DNA from: Aquifex sp.
Lineage (GTDB): Bacteria > Aquificota > Aquificia > Aquificales > Aquificaceae
Direction: 5' to 3'
NCBI GenBank assembly: GCA_003978875.1
Contig: QNXQ01000168.1
Location: forward strand, 1 to 9,179
Length of the DNA: 9,179 nucleotides
A program made the position numbers and the translations under genes. The notes below the pieces were generated by a model. It searched no databases. It was not told where the DNA came from and saw nothing but the letters and a program-made list of their open reading frames with translations. Positions 6,055-9,179 of the stretch are shown here, in pieces. Every line of letters begins with the position of its first letter. Within the stretch, counting starts at the first letter, position 1.

Positions 6055-7713
6055 ATGAAAGTAGGTATAGTTCTCGGAACTAAGCCTTCCAATCCTCTTG
6101 AGTTCTGGATTGGTGTTGACAAGGGAAAATTCGTTCAGCTGGATGATGTTATAGTGGTTAATTCAAAAATAGATGGTTCCAATCAAGAAATAAAGTTCTA
6201 CGGTGTAGTTCAGGAAGTTATAAAGTACCTCGAAGGAGTGGAACTGGTTTACGACGCACAGCTCGTAAACAGCGGGGTAGTTCCTGCAAATTTAGCCTAT
6301 ATGGCAAAGGTTTCTGTCACAAGAATAGAACCTGAAGTTTTTATCCCTCCCACACCTGGAGATTATGCCTACAAAGCTGAAGGTTTGGACTTCGAAAAAG
6401 CTCTTTATTACGACAATATGAAGAGGAAAATTCCTGCAGGGCTTACCAGGAACGGAAATGTCGTCTACCTTAACTACGATTTTATAAATGGAAGAGAAGG
6501 AGCACATATATCCATATCGGGAATGTCCGGAGTAGCGACTAAGACTTCCTACGCGTTGTTTCTCCTTTACTCTATATTCCAAAAAGCTGATGACAGGAGT
6601 AAAATCCACGGAATTATTTTTAACGTTAAAGGCAAAGACCTGTTATGGATAGATAAAAAAAACAAGAGGTTTTCAAAGGAAGATAGAGAAGCCTTTGAAA
6701 AGTTAGGGCTTCCTCCTGAGCCGTTTAAGAACGTGGCTTTCTACGCTCCTCCTGAAATGGAAGGTAGCGATATTCCTTCTTCTGGAGAAAGACTGGAAGG
6801 TGTATTTCCCTATAAGTGGTCTATGAAGGATTTTGCTCAAGAAGGATTACTTAGATTTCTCTTCGCAGAAGGAGATGAAGGAACTACATCTCTTCATTAC
6901 GTCATAGATAGAGTTTCCGAAAAACTCCAACAATTAGCTAAAGATAGTCCCGGAAACGTTCTTCTGGATGAAAACGGAAAGGAATTAAACAGTTTACAAG
7001 ACCTTCTAAATCTTCTTCATGAAGTTATAGAGGATAGAGAATCCAAGAGAGACCCTGACAGGTATAGGGAATGGTTTGGTACTGCAGCAACATCCACTGC
7101 CTATGCCTTTTTGAGGAGATTTCACCACGCTGTATCCCATTCAAAACATCTTATTCACGGAGATAAATCCAGAAGTATAGATTGGAAATCTCATCAGCTC
7201 ACGGTAATAGATATTTCAGACCTCCACAGTATAGCCAAAATGTTTGTTGTAGGTTCTATTCTAAAAAAGATATTTAAGGAGAAAGAAGAAACGGGAAACC
7301 CTTATCCTAAGGTTTTCGTAGTTCTGGACGAACTGAATAAATACGCTCCTAAGGATAAGTGGAGTCCTATAAAGGACATACTTTTAGATATAGCTGAAAG
7401 GGGAAGGAGTTTGGGGGTAATACTCATCGGAGCTCAACAAACGGCAAGTGAAATCGAAAAAAGGATAGTGGCAAATGCTGCGGTAAAAGTGACGGGAAGA
7501 CTGGACAGTAGTGAAGTTCTCAGCAAAGAGTATGAATTCCTAACGGGAAATTTCCGCCAGAGGGCTATAATGCTCAAGAAGGGAACGATGATTCTTTACC
7601 AACCTGATATCCCTAATCCTATAATGATAAAATTCCCGTTAGCTCCGTGGGCTACCAAAAGAGAGGAGGTGGAGGAGGAAATAAGTGTTCCAGAAGAGTT
7701 TAATCACTTTTAG
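6055..7713 (+). CDS. HerA-type DNA translocase/helicase ATPase (HAS-barrel + DUF87)
   Basis: A 552-residue hexameric-type ATPase of the HerA/FtsK superfamily, which in archaea works with the NurA nuclease on DNA ends. Residues 1 to about 95 form a beta-rich HAS-barrel-like region. The P-loop is the variant GMSGVATKT at 156-164, with K163 and T164 as the phosphate-binding pair. Walker B is FVVLDEL at 421-427 with D425 and E426. The conserved ERGRSLGV block (448-455) holds the probable arginine finger, followed by GAQQTASE (459-466), the sensor region. All Arg codons except one (R501, CGC) are AGA or AGG. No nurA is adjacent, so a role in double-strand break processing is inferred from family only. 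The last codons (Glu-rich, residues 537-548) carry the ribosome binding site of the next gene, which overlaps by 29 bp. Confidence 0.87.
   Translation: MKVGIVLGTKPSNPLEFWIGVDKGKFVQLDDVIVVNSKIDGSNQEIKFYGVVQEVIKYLEGVELVYDAQLVNSGVVPANLAYMAKVSVTRIEPEVFIPPTPGDYAYKAEGLDFEKALYYDNMKRKIPAGLTRNGNVVYLNYDFINGREGAHISISGMSGVATKTSYALFLLYSIFQKADDRSKIHGIIFNVKGKDLLWIDKKNKRFSKEDREAFEKLGLPPEPFKNVAFYAPPEMEGSDIPSSGERLEGVFPYKWSMKDFAQEGLLRFLFAEGDEGTTSLHYVIDRVSEKLQQLAKDSPGNVLLDENGKELNSLQDLLNLLHEVIEDRESKRDPDRYREWFGTAATSTAYAFLRRFHHAVSHSKHLIHGDKSRSIDWKSHQLTVIDISDLHSIAKMFVVGSILKKIFKEKEETGNPYPKVFVVLDELNKYAPKDKWSPIKDILLDIAERGRSLGVILIGAQQTASEIEKRIVANAAVKVTGRLDSSEVLSKEYEFLTGNFRQRAIMLKKGTMILYQPDIPNPIMIKFPLAPWATKREEVEEEISVPEEFNHF
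7674..7678 (+). promoter_or_regulatory. ribosome binding site of the amidase, inside herA
   Basis: GGAGG lies 6 nt before the GTG at 7685, within a purine-rich run (7661-7680) that also encodes the Glu-rich end of HerA. It supports the GTG start and therefore the 29-bp overlap and probable translational coupling. Confidence 0.8.
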
Positions 7714-8773
7714 TATCTTTATACTGCTTGTCAGCCTTGCATTCCCGAAAACCATTGTAAAGGTAAGATACGGAATCCATAAAGATAAAATAAGGCTAGT
7801 TCTTGACCTCAGTAAGCCCGTAAAGTACAGGGTATTTCCTATAAAAAAACCTTATAGGGTGGTTATTGATATCTTCGGTAAAAGGGTAAAGATAGTTAAA
7901 ATCAGACTTCCTAAAGGATTCAAATACAAAATAGGTAATCATAAATGGGGTAAGAGAATTGTAATAAAACCTTACGGAAGGTTCAAAGTAAGAAGTTTTA
8001 CACTGAAGAATCCACCGAGGCTTGTCGTAGACCTGACTAAAGATAAAAAGTTTAGATTTAAACCAAAATTTACTAAAAAGGTTATAGTTATAGATGCCGG
8101 ACATGGAGGAAAAGACCCTGGAGCTATAGGCTGGAGAGGGATAAAGGAAAAATGGGTTAATCTTCAAATAGCCAGATATCTCGCTTATTACCTGAGGAAA
8201 GACGGAAGGTTTAAAGTTATCATGACCCGGTGGGGCGACTATTATGTTCCCCTAAAGAAAAGAGCTCAAATAGCCATTAAGAACAAAGCACATTTGTTTG
8301 TGAGTATACATGCGGATGCAGCTCCACGAAAAAACCCTTACGCACGTGGAACACAAATATTTGCTCTCTCATACAGAAGTGCTGTGAAAAAGAAGAGGGA
8401 AATTGTAAGAGATAAGTATTATGCACAACTTCTCATAAACGACGGTGGAGCCTATTACAGGAACACCCGTATGATACTTACCGATTTGGCTTTCAGAGTT
8501 ACATTAGAGGAAAGCGTAGAATTTGCAAAAATTTTAGCGATGGAGCTCAAAAGAAACTTAAGAAGGGAAGTTCACTTTAAAGGTATAAAGAGAGCCGGAT
8601 TTGCAGTGCTAAAAACACCTGGAACACCTTCAGTTCTTATAGAAGTAGGGTTTATTACAAATCCCAGAGAAGCAAGGAAATTGATGAGTTCAAGATTCCA
8701 AAAGAGAGTAGCCTACAGTATATATAGAGCTATTTTGAAGTACTTTAATCTGAAGGAGAAGAAATTTTCCTAG
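7685..8773 (+). CDS. exported N-acetylmuramoyl-L-alanine amidase (AMIN + Amidase_3)
   Basis: A zinc amidase of the AmiA/B/C type that cuts the bond between N-acetylmuramic acid and L-alanine in peptidoglycan, usually for daughter-cell separation; expected in the periplasm. Residues 1-20 are a signal peptide (K4, then a hydrophobic stretch from about L6 to F20, with SLA as a possible cleavage motif near residue 19). An AMIN-like targeting region spans about 24-120. Amidase_3 begins at VIVIDAGHGG (133-142): zinc ligands H140, E155 and H209 (in SIHAD), and catalytic E320 in LIEVGFITN. Residues 1-130 hold 36 Lys/Arg against 5 Asp and no Glu, which is strongly basic. The GTG start at 7685 is chosen because of the good upstream GGAGG and because it gives a complete signal peptide. 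The 3' end overlaps the opposite-strand MotE-like frame by 29 bp. Confidence 0.92.
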   Translation: MFQKSLITFSIFILLVSLAFPKTIVKVRYGIHKDKIRLVLDLSKPVKYRVFPIKKPYRVVIDIFGKRVKIVKIRLPKGFKYKIGNHKWGKRIVIKPYGRFKVRSFTLKNPPRLVVDLTKDKKFRFKPKFTKKVIVIDAGHGGKDPGAIGWRGIKEKWVNLQIARYLAYYLRKDGRFKVIMTRWGDYYVPLKKRAQIAIKNKAHLFVSIHADAAPRKNPYARGTQIFALSYRSAVKKKREIVRDKYYAQLLINDGGAYYRNTRMILTDLAFRVTLEESVEFAKILAMELKRNLRREVHFKGIKRAGFAVLKTPGTPSVLIEVGFITNPREARKLMSSRFQKRVAYSIYRAILKYFNLKEKKFS

Positions 8774-8999
8774 CAAATTCCGGATTTCTGGAAAGTATAT
8801 ACTTCACAACCTCTGAAGCTTTCTGTGGATTCATATTGGCAAGAATTTCTCCTGCTTTTCTTTCCTTTAATCGCAGCAGCACCTCGGCGGCAAGTTTAGG
8901 CGGTAAATTTTCAATCATCGGAGCTATCTCATCTCCCGGAGCTTTCCCTATAGCTTTTACTATTTTTTCAACTCTCTTTTTTTCTTCTTCGGATTTTCG
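8745..8999 (-). CDS. MotE-like / MgtE N-terminal-like domain protein, 5' part missing
   Basis: Eighty-four codons are open on the minus strand, ending at a TAA (8745-8747). They begin with a charged, coiled-coil-like piece (SEEEKKRVEKI) followed by the helical MgtE-N/MotE-type repeats IAPMIENLPP, KLAAEVLLRL, KAGEILANMNPQKASEVV and a short tail. MotE proteins of flagellated bacteria normally have an N-terminal membrane anchor and a long coiled coil before this domain. Here both are missing, since an in-frame TGA (9000-9002) stops the frame and no usable start precedes residue 28 of the fragment. The piece is therefore the C-terminal remnant of a longer gene. Sequence upstream has a different character, so the cut is probably a junction rather than gene decay. 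Whether the product serves motility or another envelope role cannot be told. Confidence 0.65.
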   Translation of the reverse strand, partial: RKSEEEKKRVEKIVKAIGKAPGDEIAPMIENLPPKLAAEVLLRLKERKAGEILANMNPQKASEVVKYILSRNPEFARKISSPSD

Positions 9000-9013
9000 T
9001 CATTATGATATTA
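8990..9013. other. probable junction between two unrelated sequences
   Basis: On the minus strand, the stop codon of the zinc-ribbon frame (9011-9013) is separated by only 8 nt from an in-frame TGA (9000-9002) that closes the MotE-like frame. To the left, arginine is mostly AGA/AGG and proteins are of bacterial type; to the right, four of five arginines are CGN and the protein looks archaeal. The exact breakpoint cannot be set by eye; 8990-9013 is my bracket. Confidence 0.55.
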
Positions 9014-9179
9014 TAATGCTGGCTGATTTGTGTTAGCGTTTATTGCTATCGATTCTTCAGCCTTGGCTTCTGCATTTACTCGTGCGCGCAGTTTTGCTTT
9101 ATATTTCAAGTTTCGTGGTTTGGTTCTTAATCGATATCCACAGCATGGACACCACAAGCCTTCCCATTTAATGAAAATT
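9011..9179 (-). CDS. C-terminal part of a small zinc-ribbon protein, thaumarchaeal-like
   Basis: Fifty-five codons run in from the right edge to a TAA at 9011-9013. The visible N-terminal part reads IFIKWEGLWCPCCGYRLRTK, with a CPCCG knuckle at residues 10-14 that would be the second half of a zinc ribbon; the first cysteine pair should lie just beyond the edge. A basic stretch (PRNLKYKAKLRARV) and an Ala/Asn-rich tail ending NQPAL follow. From memory, very similar CPCCGYRLRTKPRN segments occur in short uncharacterised proteins of ammonia-oxidising Thaumarchaeota; I could not search this. Arginine codons are CGA three times, CGC once and AGA once, unlike the other genes here. Function unknown; a nucleic-acid-binding role is possible. 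It lacks the DRDxNAA-type context expected of OrfB transposase zinc ribbons. Confidence 0.6.
   Translation of the reverse strand, partial: IFIKWEGLWCPCCGYRLRTKPRNLKYKAKLRARVNAEAKAEESIAINANTNQPAL

Noticed and set aside
8836..9036. A 66-codon plus-strand open frame
   Set aside because: It is antisense to the MotE-like frame, crosses the suspected junction and has no ribosome binding site; the minus-strand reading shows a recognisable domain.
9011..9179. Zinc-ribbon end of an IS200/IS605 OrfB transposase
   Set aside because: OrfB ribbons use widely spaced CxxC pairs with a DRDxNAA block after them; here a single CPCCG is followed by a basic stretch and a low-complexity end. No inverted repeats or target duplications are visible.
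1..9179. CRISPR arrays, tRNA or rRNA genes, insertion sequences, toxin-antitoxin or defence loci
   Set aside because: No regularly spaced repeats, cloverleaf-like segments, transposase motifs or defence-type domains were seen; HerA alone, without a nuclease or SIR2 partner, is not enough to call a defence system.

Overview
The first ~9.0 kb look like chromosomal DNA of a bacterium of the Aquificales (Aquifex/Hydrogenobacter/Thermocrinis type). The support is indirect. Genes are packed with overlaps of 4 to 29 bp. Arginine is encoded almost only by AGA/AGG (all but one of about two dozen Arg codons in the HerA gene). Proteins are rich in Lys, Glu and Ile. The mix of GcvH, split glycine decarboxylase, archaeal-type RNA ligase and HerA ATPase fits a thermophile. 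Genus is inferred, not shown.

Layout: (1) 1-1550, minus strand: serA, 516 codons visible, with the C-terminus running off the left edge. (2) A 77-bp divergent promoter region. (3) 1628-2077, plus strand: a small Mut7-C/zinc-ribbon protein whose PIN-like active site looks degenerate; it ends tail-to-tail over gcvPA. (4) 5985-2063, minus strand: a tight five-gene cluster purQ - RNA ligase (Rnl3 type) - moaD-like - gcvH - gcvPA, with gaps of 23, 18 and 19 bp and then a 4-bp GTGA overlap. (5) A 69-bp divergent region with a -10 box only 8 bp from the purQ ATG. (6) 6055-8773, plus strand: a HerA-type ATPase followed by an overlapping exported N-acetylmuramoyl-L-alanine amidase. (7) 8745-8999, minus strand: the C-terminal part of a MotE-like protein, abruptly cut at its 5' side. 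(8) 9011-9179, minus strand: the C-terminal part of a small zinc-ribbon protein that resembles thaumarchaeal proteins, with CGN-rich arginine codons.

How the genes relate: SerA makes the 3-phosphohydroxypyruvate that leads to serine and glycine. GcvH and GcvPA act on glycine (one-carbon supply or CO2 exchange), and one-carbon units feed the purine pathway, in which PurQ acts. So the metabolic genes form a loose serine/glycine/C1/purine theme. The RNA ligase and MoaD-like protein are passengers of unproven relation. HerA (DNA end processing/translocation) and the amidase (wall splitting) share a transcript.

The strongest anomaly is the junction near 8990-9013. A bacterial coding frame is broken there and sequence of apparently archaeal origin begins. 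This may be a chimeric clone, amplification or assembly artefact, or less likely a real recombination endpoint. No CRISPR array, insertion sequence, tRNA, rRNA, riboswitch or strong intrinsic terminator was seen, and there is no gene-free stretch longer than 300 bases.
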